Of a stretch of DNA of 64,000 nucleotides, positions 17,834 to 27,405 are shown piece by piece; position 1 is the first letter of the stretch; each line of letters begins with the position of its first letter. A model generated the notes under the pieces. That model searched no databases. It saw nothing but the letters and a program-made list of their open reading frames with translations, and was not told the origin of the DNA. The stretch covers positions 73,335-137,334 of the forward strand of contig DAIRGA010000011.1 in assembly GCA_036794825.1 (NCBI GenBank). The letters run 5' to 3'. The position numbers were made by a program, and so were the translations under genes. This stretch comes from RZYY01 sp036794825. Lineage in GTDB: Bacteria > Bacteroidota > Bacteroidia > Bacteroidales > 4484-276.

Positions 17834-19131
17834 AAAAGTTGCTTAAGTTTCTCCCTGACCACCTTTTCATTGGGATTTATGTCGAAAACGATTTCGGGTT
17901 GGAGATAGAACAGCTGATTCTGTCTTTTGAAGCGTTCTTCGCCACCGCCAGTGATATTGAGCATGATAAGAGCATCTTTATCCAGTCTGCCAGTTTCTGC
18001 TTCTTCGATGAGCGATGCTGTGGCAACTGCTGCAGCAGGGTGAATATCAATGCCTTCCAACTCCTCGAAAAGAGCTGCTGCTTTTCTGGCATTTTGGTTG
18101 TTGGCTGTAAGCACTTCTCCGTTGGTATCCGACAGTGCGTCAAAAAGACCGCCAATAATCGAATAAGGAGGCCGGCGGTTCGAAAGCACTTTGGCGTCAA
18201 TTATTTCAACTTCACGGCGGGCTTCGTTGTCGTCGAAATCGAGCAACTTGCGCGATCTGATTTTCCAGGCGTTGTACATTGGAACAAATGGCTCGTTTTG
18301 CGAGACCATTAGTTTCATTTTGTTTCGGCCATATCTTCCGTCGGCTATCAGGCGGAGATTTGCTTCCCATGCTGCAATAGCGCCGGTTCCGCTTCCGACT
18401 GCCTGGAAATAGTATTGAGGGATAGCGCCGATAGTTGTTACTGCCGACAGGACAGTGGTTCCCATTCCATCGCGGCGGGCGACATTTTTGGCGCCGCCCT
18501 CAGGCAAAAAACCCTCCACCTGCACTGCAATTGCCGAAAGATGAATGGCATCGTAGTAGTCGCCGCCTTTGCGGGAGGCAACCAGTTTTACATTATCATT
18601 AATTGGTTGGTCGAACCAGAGGCTGTCGAGGTTGTCTTCGGGTACGCAAAGAAGCAGCGGAATGTTGTTATCTGAACAAACCCGTGCAAAAGCCCGCGCT
18701 GTATTTCCGGCTGAGGCAACAACAAGAATCTTCCTGTTTTCAGGATCCAACCGGGCGCAAACCGTGTACGACTCAGTCTCCTTAAACGAGCAGGTTGGCA
18801 TTTCGTTCCCTTTCTCAGGCCAGTAGCCGCTGAAGGTGATGTAGAGATTGGAAAGACCGAGATGTTGAGCCAGCTTTTCGCTTTTGTAGGTTACTGGCGC
18901 CGACGATCCTTTCAGAAATCTGTTCACAGGCAGCCAGTCGGCGAATTTGTATATCCCGTAACTTTCATCTTTCAGATGCAGTTGTTTTTTTTCGTAAATC
19001 GCCCGGATAAGCGTGGGATCAGTCTCTCCCGGAGCCTCCAGCATCCATCCGGTGTCGTTAAAAATTTGACCTGATGCGACCGACTGGAGCTGGTAGTTTG
19101 TATGTTCGGAGGGTTGAATCATTTCAGTCAT
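17830..19131 (-). CDS. Cysteate synthase-like PLP-dependent enzyme (threonine synthase superfamily)
   Basis: Fold-type II PLP enzyme of 433 aa. The PLP lysine is Lys117 in SFKE, SAGNTARAF (140-148) binds the substrate carboxylate/phosphate region, and AVGSGTGAIAAWE plus NITGGGEERF are the cofactor phosphate and C-terminal loops. The overall pattern matches cysteate synthase (O-phosphoserine plus sulfite to L-cysteate) better than true threonine synthase, which lacks SFKE in this context. In Bacteroidota cysteate feeds sulfonolipid (capnine) synthesis. No acyltransferase for that pathway lies nearby. Superfamily certain, cysteate activity probable. A -7 element is at 19155-19148. Confidence 0.7.
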   Translation of the reverse strand: MTEMIQPSEHTNYQLQSVASGQIFNDTGWMLEAPGETDPTLIRAIYEKKQLHLKDESYGIYKFADWLPVNRFLKGSSAPVTYKSEKLAQHLGLSNLYITFSGYWPEKGNEMPTCSFKETESYTVCARLDPENRKILVVASAGNTARAFARVCSDNNIPLLLCVPEDNLDSLWFDQPINDNVKLVASRKGGDYYDAIHLSAIAVQVEGFLPEGGAKNVARRDGMGTTVLSAVTTIGAIPQYYFQAVGSGTGAIAAWEANLRLIADGRYGRNKMKLMVSQNEPFVPMYNAWKIRSRKLLDFDDNEARREVEIIDAKVLSNRRPPYSIIGGLFDALSDTNGEVLTANNQNARKAAALFEELEGIDIHPAAAVATASLIEEAETGRLDKDALIMLNITGGGEERFKRQNQLFYLQPEIVFDINPNEKVVREKLKQLF

Positions 19132-19147
19132 TTAAGTAATTTGTCCG

Positions 19148-19155
19148 CAAAAATA
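19148..19155 (-). promoter_or_regulatory. -7 element of the cysteate-synthase-like gene
   Basis: TATTTTTG on the minus strand (19155-19148) fits TAnnTTTG, 16 bp before the start codon at 19131. Confidence 0.55.
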
Positions 19156-19271
19156 GCAAAAGCCAGAAGTAAAGACTTAGCGATGGGGTGTCTGCACTTT
19201 CATTTTTGGTGGGTTATTAACTTTTTTTGCCAACGCTGAAACTCAATTTAAACTGGGTTGTTTCTTACATC

Positions 19272-19961
19272 ATGGATGAAAAAAAGAGAGCCGTTGCCGA
19301 AAAGACCTACCTGATCCTCGCTGCCCTGTTCATGGCTGCGCTGGTTACCGGCAATCTGATTTTCCAAAAGTTTTTTACATGGAACCCTTTTGGATGGTAC
19401 GAATTTCAACTCTCAGTCGGAATTATCCCATACCCGGTAACATTCCTTGTAACAGACATAATATCAGAAATATACGGTAAGAAAAGAGCCAACAGGGTGG
19501 TAACGGCAGGGCTTTTCGCAAGCGCCTTTATGTTGCTGATTATTGTTATCTCTACCCAGGCAGAAGCCACCGAATGGTCGCCGATCAGCAACGGCCAGTT
19601 CAAAAGTGTTTTCGGATTTACTTTCATTGCAGTTGCTGCCTCCCTTGCCGCCTACTTATTTGCTCAATTCCTTGATGTTCAGATTTTTCACTATTGGAAA
19701 AGGGTCACCAACGGAAAGCATCTCTGGTTGAGAAATAATGCTTCAACTTTCACTTCGCAGTTTGTGGACACATTAACGGTTCTGCTTCTCCTGTGTACTT
19801 TTGGGGTAATTGAGTGGCAATATTTTACAGCCCTGCTAATCAATGGATACCTGTTTAAAGTCATCATTGCAGCGCTGGATACACCTTTTATTTATGTAAC
19901 AGTATGGTGGATGCGGCGCTATTTCGGACTGAAAGGCCATGGTGCCGAGCTGGAGTTTTAA
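19272..19961 (+). CDS. Queuosine precursor transporter (YhhQ/VUT family)
   Basis: Integral membrane protein of 229 aa with about six hydrophobic segments. The motif YPVTFLVTDIISEIYGKKRA, in the second to third segment, is the hallmark of the YhhQ family, which imports queuosine precursors such as preQ0, preQ1 or queuine. The ATG at 19272 is chosen; an upstream TTG at 19227 would extend it by 15 residues without support. I looked for a preQ1 riboswitch in the 140 bp upstream and saw none. The gene ends 5 bp from the convergent POT transporter gene. Confidence 0.9.
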   Translation: MDEKKRAVAEKTYLILAALFMAALVTGNLIFQKFFTWNPFGWYEFQLSVGIIPYPVTFLVTDIISEIYGKKRANRVVTAGLFASAFMLLIIVISTQAEATEWSPISNGQFKSVFGFTFIAVAASLAAYLFAQFLDVQIFHYWKRVTNGKHLWLRNNASTFTSQFVDTLTVLLLLCTFGVIEWQYFTALLINGYLFKVIIAALDTPFIYVTVWWMRRYFGLKGHGAELEF

Positions 19962-19966
19962 CCTGA

Positions 19967-21415
19967 TTAACTCTTTCCGGACAGCATAAACCGATCATAA
20001 ATAAAAAGCAAGAGAGAGGTTCCTGCTCCGATGCCTGCAAAAACAATCCAAATATTGCCTGGCTGATAAGTAACCCATAGATATTCAGTTAATTGCGACT
20101 GCGTCATACCCATCAGTTCTGCTGACCGGTTAAATAGATCATTCTGTGTAAAATTATCCGAGATTGCAGGTATATCAAGATTACGTGCAGCTATCTCTTT
20201 TTGCAAAAGTGAAACTTTATCCGACATGCTACCATAAACATTGCCTGAGAGGATTCCGGCGAAGAAATTTCCCCCGGCCATTGGCAGAAATGATGCTCCC
20301 ATGTATAGCGCCACTTTTCCTTCGGGAGCAATTCGGCCAATATATTCAGTGATTTTGGGGGAACTCGCCATCTCGCCCAGGCCAAAAATCAGGATGGAGA
20401 TGAAAAGGAAAAAAGGATTATTGGTGTAAAAGGTCAGCCCAAGACCGATGGCATTCACCAAAATCCCTGACATCATGGCATTCAGCGCTTTGAATTTCAT
20501 CACAAAAGCAGAAACAAATATCTGGAAGATGATAATATACAGTGCATCAATATTGGTGAGCATTTCAGGGGCAATGATACCGTCAGGGGTTCCGACAGCA
20601 CGGGCAATTGCCGGCGATTTACTGTAAATGGCATTGTAGAGCTGCGAGGTGTCCATCCATTGGTCAATGAAAACCGGAAGGGTGTAGAACAGTTGATTGT
20701 ACATAGTCCAGAAACCTGTGATGATCAGCAGAAAAGCGAGTAACTTCATGTCGCTGAGTGCATTACCGATATTTTTGAATATAGTGGCCAGCGATTTTTT
20801 GAGTGAGGCATTCGATTTTTGCAAATGCGGTTCTTTAAAGAAAAACAGCACGATTACAAGGTTCACCACTGACACAAGCGAAGAGGTGATGAAAACATAC
20901 TGCCAATCAATTCCCCGCAATTTTGAAGCTACCACCGGGCCGATAAATGCACCAATGTTGACCATCATATAAAAAATTCCGAATCCAATTGAGGAGGTCT
21001 CTGTATTGGTAGTTTTGGCGATTGTTGCCGAAATAACGGGTTTGAAGAGTGCAGCGCCCACCGCCACAAACATAAACACCACATACATGGTTGGGTAACT
21101 TTTCAGGAAGCCCATCATAAGATAGCCGGCAGCGAGGATGATGTAGGCCACGATGAGCGTTTTACGGTAGCCGTAACGATCGGCCAGCGCCCCCGTTATC
21201 ACGGGCAGGAAATACAAAATGGCCACCACCGGTCCCATCAGGTAGCCCTTTTGTTCCTGTGTGAAGCCAAGAGCTCCGGTGTCTTTTGAGCCTGTAAGAT
21301 AAAGGGCAAACAACATAAACATGCCGTACCATGCCCATCGCTCGAGTAGTTCCATAGTGTTGGCAGTCCAGAAAGTTCGGGGGAAAGTCCTGAAAACGTG
21401 GCTGATTCTGTTCAT
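19967..21415 (-). CDS. POT/PTR2-type peptide MFS transporter
   Basis: Twelve-segment major facilitator protein of 482 aa. The N-terminal helix has the POT signature ExxER followed by aromatic-Gly (ELLERWAWYG, residues 22-31), which in characterised members takes part in proton-coupled di- or tripeptide uptake. GALADRYGYRKT is the MFS loop 2-3 motif. A long loop between helices 10 and 11 (around residues 395-430) is larger than usual. It is the last gene of a minus-strand cluster, 7 bp after the TPR gene, with the HhH protein and an NSS transporter upstream. Proton-coupled oligopeptide transport is probable. Confidence 0.85.
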   Translation of the reverse strand: MNRISHVFRTFPRTFWTANTMELLERWAWYGMFMLFALYLTGSKDTGALGFTQEQKGYLMGPVVAILYFLPVITGALADRYGYRKTLIVAYIILAAGYLMMGFLKSYPTMYVVFMFVAVGAALFKPVISATIAKTTNTETSSIGFGIFYMMVNIGAFIGPVVASKLRGIDWQYVFITSSLVSVVNLVIVLFFFKEPHLQKSNASLKKSLATIFKNIGNALSDMKLLAFLLIITGFWTMYNQLFYTLPVFIDQWMDTSQLYNAIYSKSPAIARAVGTPDGIIAPEMLTNIDALYIIIFQIFVSAFVMKFKALNAMMSGILVNAIGLGLTFYTNNPFFLFISILIFGLGEMASSPKITEYIGRIAPEGKVALYMGASFLPMAGGNFFAGILSGNVYGSMSDKVSLLQKEIAARNLDIPAISDNFTQNDLFNRSAELMGMTQSQLTEYLWVTYQPGNIWIVFAGIGAGTSLLLFIYDRFMLSGKS

Positions 21416-21422
21416 AAGCGTG

Positions 21423-22877
21423 TTATTTGTACATCTTTAGGTAAAATCGCTTGCGTAATCTTCGGCGGGTAATCAACAGAGCCATCAACACAAAAATAAA
21501 AATCACCAGCCCTGAAACAATCACCAGAACTATTATCCAGGAAATCGTCAGGGTGGATTGAAGGTTCTCAACCTTCTGAGCTGGTGTGCTTTTATTAGTA
21601 CCAGTCCGTTTATCATTTTCGGAATGAAGATTTTTAAGCTTCTCTATCTCTCCCGGGTCAAGTTGAAGTTGATGTTTTAATGCAGAATAGGCTTCGATAT
21701 AGTGCTCGGCGGTGTCTATCTGACCCAGTGCGCTGAATGCGAAAACCATTTGTTTATAGTTTTCGGATAACTCGGATGCCATTTCACCCGAATCTGCAAT
21801 TTGAATACTTGTCTGGAAGTATTGAATAGCTGAACTGAAATTCTGCTGCCTGAGCAGGTTGATTCCCATCAAGGTCATGGTGGTAGCTACCTCGCGCATA
21901 TTGCCCAACTCCTGGCTGATCTTCAGGCTCTGGATGTAAAGCTCTTTTGCTCTGTCAGGCTGATCCAACTTCTCATAAGCCATACCCATCAGGTTGAGCG
22001 TGAAGGCCATACCTTTCTGGTCGTTCAATCCCTCTCTGAGTAAATAAGAGGAGGTGAGCGACTCGAGGGAACGACTGATTTCACCGGTTTGCAGCAGTAT
22101 ATTACCAATGTTCGTGAGAACAAGCCCCTGACGGTTAAGATTATTAGTTTTTTCAGCAATTTTCAATGCTGAATAAAATTCTGAGAGGGCATTCTCCAGC
22201 AATCCCTGGGTTTCGTAGAGGGCGCCTATGGCCATCAGCAAATCAATTTTGATTTCTTCGCGCCCGGCAATTTCATTAAGTTGAATAGCTTCCCGGAAAT
22301 ATTCCAATGCGGTGACGTACTGACCTGTAAAATAATGGCAATTACCAAGGTTGTGCAGTTTCTTGATGATCTCCACCGTATCTCCGAGAGCCCTGTTTCT
22401 TTCCAGAAGTTCACCAAAAATCTTTATTGCCTCCCTATAATCTGCATACACCATGTAAATGAGGGCGATATTGTTTTTAACTCTGATTGTTTCGGCCTCG
22501 TTATCTATATATTTGAAAATATCAGCAGCCTCGTTGTATCGGGCAAGCGCGCTATCGTATTTTCCGGTAAAATAGTAAATAACGCCGATGTTTTTCAATG
22601 ATAGTGCCAGGCCGTATTCAAGGTTTTCCCTCAAAGCAATTTCCTGAGCTTTTTTGCAATAATTCATGGCTGCATGCACATCTGAAGTCCTGTACTGCAC
22701 CGACAATTCGTTCAAAGCAATCACCTGCTCTTCCGGGCTTTTATTGCTGATAATCGTTTCGGTATCAGGCGGTTGATCCTGACCAAACAGAAAGCTGCCT
22801 GGGACAAACAAGGCTATCCACAGCAGGAAATTCACTGTAATTAAAGATTTGAAGTATATGGTATTAGCTCTCTTCAC
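21423..22877 (-). CDS. TPR-repeat protein with N-terminal signal and C-terminal membrane helix
   Basis: Protein of 484 aa. A hydrophobic N-terminal segment (about 12-32) is followed by about nine tetratricopeptide repeats (from about residue 55 to 400; for instance GLALSLKNIGVIYYFTGKYD), then a Lys-rich linker, one membrane helix (about 440-466) and a short basic tail. The layout resembles the sensor half of Bacteroidota TPR histidine kinases or LuxR-type regulators, but no kinase or HTH domain follows. The start is a GTG at 22877, overlapping the stop of the upstream HhH gene by one base. It probably presents TPRs in the periplasm as a scaffold. Partner unknown. Confidence 0.85.
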   Translation of the reverse strand: MKRANTIYFKSLITVNFLLWIALFVPGSFLFGQDQPPDTETIISNKSPEEQVIALNELSVQYRTSDVHAAMNYCKKAQEIALRENLEYGLALSLKNIGVIYYFTGKYDSALARYNEAADIFKYIDNEAETIRVKNNIALIYMVYADYREAIKIFGELLERNRALGDTVEIIKKLHNLGNCHYFTGQYVTALEYFREAIQLNEIAGREEIKIDLLMAIGALYETQGLLENALSEFYSALKIAEKTNNLNRQGLVLTNIGNILLQTGEISRSLESLTSSYLLREGLNDQKGMAFTLNLMGMAYEKLDQPDRAKELYIQSLKISQELGNMREVATTMTLMGINLLRQQNFSSAIQYFQTSIQIADSGEMASELSENYKQMVFAFSALGQIDTAEHYIEAYSALKHQLQLDPGEIEKLKNLHSENDKRTGTNKSTPAQKVENLQSTLTISWIIVLVIVSGLVIFIFVLMALLITRRRLRKRFYLKMYK

Positions 22878-24001
22878 TACTTTGATGTATAGTTTTCTTC
22901 GACAGTAAAATAATGCTCAATTTTCTGATAGAGTTGAGGATAAATCAACTGGATGTTTTTCAATTCCTCCACCGAGCGGAATTTTCCTTTGGTCTCCTTG
23001 TATTCGAAAATGGCCTTAACTATGTAGTTTTCAAGATAGGGATGTGCCAGCATATCTTTATAACCCGCTCTATTCAGGCTAATCTTTCTGATCAGGCTTC
23101 GGTCAACTTCAATATTCGGCGAAATCTGTGCAAACCTTGCAGTGTCCATCCCAAAAACCTCAAGCAATTGCGATTTATCAAAAAAACCACCCAATTTATT
23201 CCTGTAATTTACGATCCGGTCGGAGAAGGCGGGGCCTATTCCCTTGATTTGTCTTAACTCCGCCGTATCAGCTCTGTTAATCTCAACTATTATCACCATT
23301 GCTGGTATAGGTTGATTGTGTTTTACGGTATCAACCGAAGGCAACAGGATAAATTTTTCCAAAGCAGCGTAATCGCTTTCAGAGATGGTGAATAATTTGC
23401 CAAAATCTTTCTTGATAACAAATTTCCCTCCTTTGTCCCTGAAATTGATGATGTTACGGATTTGACCACGATTGAGCCCAAGTTTCGACATGCCGGCGCT
23501 ATCAATGGTGTTGGGGTCAAATGGGAAAGGTTCCGGTTTTTTTTGAGAATCTGCGTAATCAGGCTTTGAAGTCGTTAACTCCTGAGGGATATTAACATAA
23601 GGCCTGAGGATATTAAATTCTTCCTCTGAAATTGAGTAGATTTTCCCAAAATCCTCAGTAGTTTTAAAAACACCTCCGGAACTCCTGTACCTGATAATCA
23701 TCTCAGCCTGCCGGTTGCTGAGGCCAAGTTCCAGGAAACCATCGAGTGTGGTGGTATTTGGGTCGAACGGAAAAGGATTCAACTGGCGCTGCGGGGCAGA
23801 TTCATTTGCCGGAGATGCGAGAAACAGCCTGACATTCCTTTCGAAATCGGTATTCAATGCAGCATCAGGCAAGATCAGCAATGGCAGGGTGAAGTAAAAC
23901 AAAATGGTCAGAAACAGGGATGTGAGCAGTATGAGCATTACGTTTCTCTGCCCTCTGCTAATGATAAAATATTCCCTTGTATTTCTGATGACTTTCGGCA
24001 A
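22877..24001 (-). CDS. ComEA-like helix-hairpin-helix protein with N-terminal membrane anchor
   Basis: Protein of 374 aa. A basic N-terminus (REYFIISRGQRN) precedes one membrane helix (about 22-45). Then three similar units start with FPFDPNT or FDPNT and contain HhH motifs (LGLSNRQAEMIIRYR, LGLNRGQIRNIINFR, IKGIGPAFSDRIVNYR), with a further weaker HhH near the C-terminus. HhH domains of this kind bind DNA non-specifically; ComEA homologues help DNA uptake, though the Bacteroidota versions are largely uncharacterised. The start is a TTG at 24001, supported by the conserved family N-terminus just after it. It lies 20 bp after the NSS gene in one operon. Confidence 0.85.
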   Translation of the reverse strand: MPKVIRNTREYFIISRGQRNVMLILLTSLFLTILFYFTLPLLILPDAALNTDFERNVRLFLASPANESAPQRQLNPFPFDPNTTTLDGFLELGLSNRQAEMIIRYRSSGGVFKTTEDFGKIYSISEEEFNILRPYVNIPQELTTSKPDYADSQKKPEPFPFDPNTIDSAGMSKLGLNRGQIRNIINFRDKGGKFVIKKDFGKLFTISESDYAALEKFILLPSVDTVKHNQPIPAMVIIVEINRADTAELRQIKGIGPAFSDRIVNYRNKLGGFFDKSQLLEVFGMDTARFAQISPNIEVDRSLIRKISLNRAGYKDMLAHPYLENYIVKAIFEYKETKGKFRSVEELKNIQLIYPQLYQKIEHYFTVEENYTSK

Positions 24002-24021
24002 AGGAACCCTGTTTATAAAGT

Positions 24022-25386
24022 TTAAAATTTTACCAGGCCGAGGCCGTTAAGGAACACCAGTGCAATGGCGATTGGAGCAAGAAATTTCAAGATGAAAATG
24101 AAAAGTCCGAAAAGTCGTCCTTTGTAGGTTCCATCGTTTGAAATCTCAGCCATCACGTTGTTTCTGCCCATAAACCATCCAACAAAAACCACTATTAGTA
24201 AGCCGCCCAGCGGGAGCATTACATTGGCCGAAAGGAAATCGAGATCATCAAAAAGTGTTGGTCTGAAAAGCCGCAACCCATCCAGCGGTCCTTGAGAAAG
24301 GGTGCAGAACACACCAAGGATAGCAATGGAAACTGAGGCAATAACAGTAGCTTTTTTCCGGGTCATATTAAGCTCTTCGGAGAAGTAAGCCACAACCACT
24401 TCAAGCACTGAAATTGTGGAAGTTAGTGCTGCCACGGCAAGCAGAATGAAAAAAATCACCGACCAGAAATATCCTCCGGCCATCTGTTGGAAGATGTTTG
24501 GCAAAGTGATAAATACCAGTCCGGGGCCAGCATTGGGTTGTATACCGAAGGCAAAGACCGCGGGAAAGATTGCTATTCCGGCCAGCACTGCAATTACCGT
24601 GTCTGCGCCGGAGACTGCCAGTGCTGTGTTGGTCAGATTATCTTTTTTGCTGATGTACGAACCGTAGGTTATCAGAGTTCCCATTCCGATGCTTAATGAA
24701 AAGAAAACCTGACCCAATGCGTCAAGAATTACTTTTCCGGTGATTTTGGAAAAGTCCGGTTGAAAAAGGAAGTTAAGCCCTTGCCCGGCGCCAGGCAAAG
24801 TAACCGAGCGTATGGCGATAATCACTATTATCAAAAAAAGCAATGGCATCAGGATTTTAGTGTATTTCTCAATGCCGTCTTTCACTCCTTTCCAAACAAT
24901 CAAGGCGGTAAGAAACATAAATACAAGTTGCCACACCACGGGCATGAAACCGCTGGTTATAAAACCATCAAGAGAAGATTGCAGCTCTCCAACTGATTGC
25001 CCTTCAAAGCCATTAACGAGCGACCGGTATAGATATTCGAGCGTCCAACCGGCAATGGTGGTGTAAAACGCAAGGATCATGAATGCGGCGCCAATACCCA
25101 TCATGCCAATGAAATACCAGGGCTGACCAGGTTTTAGTAATTTGAATGCTCCAAAAGGATTTCGCTGTGCACGCCTCCCGATAATCAGCTCTGAAAGCAT
25201 AACAGGGACTCCGATCAACAACATTATAACAAGGTAAACAATCAGGAATGCCGCGCCGCCACTTTCGCCGGTAACGTATGGAAACCTCCAGATGTTGCCA
25301 AGCCCTATGGCTGAGCCGGCTGCTGCAGCAATTACTCCGATCTTCGAAGTAAAACTGTCGCGTTGGGTAATGTCAGGTTTTTGCAT
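24022..25386 (-). CDS. Sodium-dependent transporter of the NSS/SNF family
   Basis: Neurotransmitter:sodium symporter family protein of 454 aa with about 11-12 hydrophobic helices. The TM1 signature GSAIGLGNIWRFPY (about residues 20-33) contains the unwound substrate and sodium site, and ESGGAAF follows. Bacterial members (LeuT, MhsT, TnaT) import amino acids with sodium. It is the first gene of the minus-strand cluster NSS - HhH - TPR - POT. Specificity not predictable, but a hydrophobic or aromatic amino acid is common for such proteins. Confidence 0.93.
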   Translation of the reverse strand: MQKPDITQRDSFTSKIGVIAAAAGSAIGLGNIWRFPYVTGESGGAAFLIVYLVIMLLIGVPVMLSELIIGRRAQRNPFGAFKLLKPGQPWYFIGMMGIGAAFMILAFYTTIAGWTLEYLYRSLVNGFEGQSVGELQSSLDGFITSGFMPVVWQLVFMFLTALIVWKGVKDGIEKYTKILMPLLFLIIVIIAIRSVTLPGAGQGLNFLFQPDFSKITGKVILDALGQVFFSLSIGMGTLITYGSYISKKDNLTNTALAVSGADTVIAVLAGIAIFPAVFAFGIQPNAGPGLVFITLPNIFQQMAGGYFWSVIFFILLAVAALTSTISVLEVVVAYFSEELNMTRKKATVIASVSIAILGVFCTLSQGPLDGLRLFRPTLFDDLDFLSANVMLPLGGLLIVVFVGWFMGRNNVMAEISNDGTYKGRLFGLFIFILKFLAPIAIALVFLNGLGLVKF

Positions 25387-25543
25387 TGTGTTTGATTATC
25401 ATAAGTAGATTAAAATCATGTGCAATGATACAAAAATTGGGATAAGTTGTTCTGATACTTTGATAGCAGCCGATGTAAACACGGAATTATTTGAAAATAA
25501 ATTCATTGACAGCATTTTACTCAGGCCTGTCATTAAATAAGCG

Positions 25544-25551
25544 TACTTTTG
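25544..25551 (+). promoter_or_regulatory. -7 element of the DEAD-box helicase gene
   Basis: TACTTTTG fits TAnnTTTG, 22 bp before the helicase ATG. The spacing and sequence are the same as at rpmH (1271). Confidence 0.65.
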
Positions 25552-25573
25552 CCGCCGTTCTAAAACATAATAA

Positions 25574-27307
25574 ATGCTTAATTTTAAAGACTTAGGTCTG
25601 AAACCGGAACTGCTCCAGGCAGTCGAAAAACTCGGTTTCAGCGAACCCATGCCGGTTCAATCAGCAGTTATACCTGCACTCCTCAACGAAACTTCTGACC
25701 TTGTAGGCCTTGCCCAGACCGGAACCGGAAAAACCGCAGCATTCGGACTTCCACTGCTGCAAAAAATTGATATCGCCCTGCTTAAGACGCAGGTCGTTAT
25801 ATTATGCCCAACCAGAGAACTCTGCCTTCAGATCACCAAAGATCTGGGAAGATACGCCGAATTTTTACCAAAGGTCAAAGTAGTGCCGGTTTACGGCGGT
25901 TCCAGTATCGAAACTCAGTTCAGACAACTGGCCGATAATCCACATATAATAGTAGCCACTCCCGGCAGGATGAACGACATGATCCGCCGCAAAAAGACCG
26001 ACCTAAGCCATGTGCGGTGGGTGGTGCTGGATGAGGCCGACGAAATGCTCGATATGGGATTTCAGGAAGAAGTGGATACAATCCTCGAAGCTGTACCGAA
26101 AGAGAGACAAATGCTGCTCTTTTCGGCAACATTGCCCGAAGAGGTTGAGCGAATCCTGGCAAAATACATGCACAATCCCGTGATTAAAACCGTTGGCCAG
26201 CGCAACCAGGGAACTTCGAATGTCCGTCACATCTACTACCTTGTCCATGCAAAGGACCGCTACCTGGCGCTGAAGAGGATTGCAGATTTCAACCCCAGGA
26301 TTTATGCCATTATTTTCTGCCGCACACGCCGTGAAACACAGGAAGTGGCCGATTCGCTGATCCGCGACGGTTACAATGCCGATTCCCTGCACGGCGATCT
26401 TTCGCAGGCGCAGAGAGACCATGTGATGAACCGCTTCCGAAGCCGGAACCTTCAAATGCTGGTGGCTACTGATGTGGCTGCCCGAGGCCTCGACGTCAAC
26501 GACCTGACCCACGTTATCAACTACAACCTGCCCGATGAAGCCGAAACCTACATCCATAGAAGTGGCCGCACCGGACGAGCCGACAAATCAGGCATTTGCA
26601 TCAGCATCATTAATCTGAAAGAAAAAGGTAAGATAAAGCAGATCAGCAAGATGGTTGCACAGGAGTTCTCCAATGCCAAAATCCCTACCGGACGTCAGGT
26701 GTGCGAGAAACAACTTTTTCATCACATTGATAACATGGAAAAAGTTGATCTGAAAGATGACGAGATTGACTCGTTCCTGCCGGTTATTTACCGAAAATTG
26801 GAGTGGATGAATCGCGAAGAGATCATCAAAAGGTTCGTTTCGCTTGAATTCAACCGCTTCCTCGATTACTACCGAAACACTGAAGACCTGAACGTGGACG
26901 AAAAAAGCGGCTTCGATAAATGGGATATGGCCGAAGGAAAGCTGAGCAAGCGGCAGCGGCGGGCTACCAAAGAGCGTCCTGAAGGGAAAGAAGCCGGATT
27001 CACACGCCTGTTTTTCAGCGTCGGACGAAAAGACAAAATTTCCGTACCTAAACTTATCGGTTTGGTGAACGAAGTAACCCGGTCACGCGACATTAAAATA
27101 GGCCGGATTGATATTATGGATAACTTTTCATTTCTCGATATAAGCAGCGATGCCGTTGAGGATGTTTTGCACGCTTTTTCCAACAAAAAATTGAACAAGG
27201 CCGGCGTTACCGTCGAACCTGCCGAACCCCGCACCGACAAGCCTTCCAGGAAAGAGAAACCCTTTTTTAAGGAAAAGAAGAAAACCAAAAAGAGCGCCGG
27301 CAGGTAG
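25574..27307 (+). CDS. DEAD-box ATP-dependent RNA helicase (DeaD/CsdA-like)
   Basis: RNA helicase of 577 aa. Q motif region near residues 2-30, Walker A AQTGTGKT (47-54), motif Ib TPGRM, the DEAD box in LDEADEMLDMGF near residue 155, SAT in LFSATLP and motif VI HRSGRTGR in the second RecA domain. The C-terminal part (about 470-545) is a DbpA/CsdA-type RNA-binding domain, followed by a Lys-rich tail. Such enzymes unwind rRNA or mRNA duplexes in ribosome assembly and cold adaptation. It has its own promoter and no obvious operon partner. Confidence 0.95.
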   Translation: MLNFKDLGLKPELLQAVEKLGFSEPMPVQSAVIPALLNETSDLVGLAQTGTGKTAAFGLPLLQKIDIALLKTQVVILCPTRELCLQITKDLGRYAEFLPKVKVVPVYGGSSIETQFRQLADNPHIIVATPGRMNDMIRRKKTDLSHVRWVVLDEADEMLDMGFQEEVDTILEAVPKERQMLLFSATLPEEVERILAKYMHNPVIKTVGQRNQGTSNVRHIYYLVHAKDRYLALKRIADFNPRIYAIIFCRTRRETQEVADSLIRDGYNADSLHGDLSQAQRDHVMNRFRSRNLQMLVATDVAARGLDVNDLTHVINYNLPDEAETYIHRSGRTGRADKSGICISIINLKEKGKIKQISKMVAQEFSNAKIPTGRQVCEKQLFHHIDNMEKVDLKDDEIDSFLPVIYRKLEWMNREEIIKRFVSLEFNRFLDYYRNTEDLNVDEKSGFDKWDMAEGKLSKRQRRATKERPEGKEAGFTRLFFSVGRKDKISVPKLIGLVNEVTRSRDIKIGRIDIMDNFSFLDISSDAVEDVLHAFSNKKLNKAGVTVEPAEPRTDKPSRKEKPFFKEKKKTKKSAGR

Positions 27308-27405
27308 CTTGTGGTAGTTTGCAAATCAGCCTGAATCTCTTTGTCAATCAGATTTCTGGTGTTTTTTTCCACAACTTCTTACTGTAGGAAAAATTTGAAA
27401 CCAGC

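Noticed and set aside
19132..19271. preQ1 riboswitch before the queuosine precursor transporter
   Set aside because: No preQ1-I or preQ1-II core sequence is visible in this leader.
26003..26557. Open frame of 184 codons on the minus strand inside the helicase gene
   Set aside because: Covers conserved helicase motifs on the other strand and shows no family features of its own.
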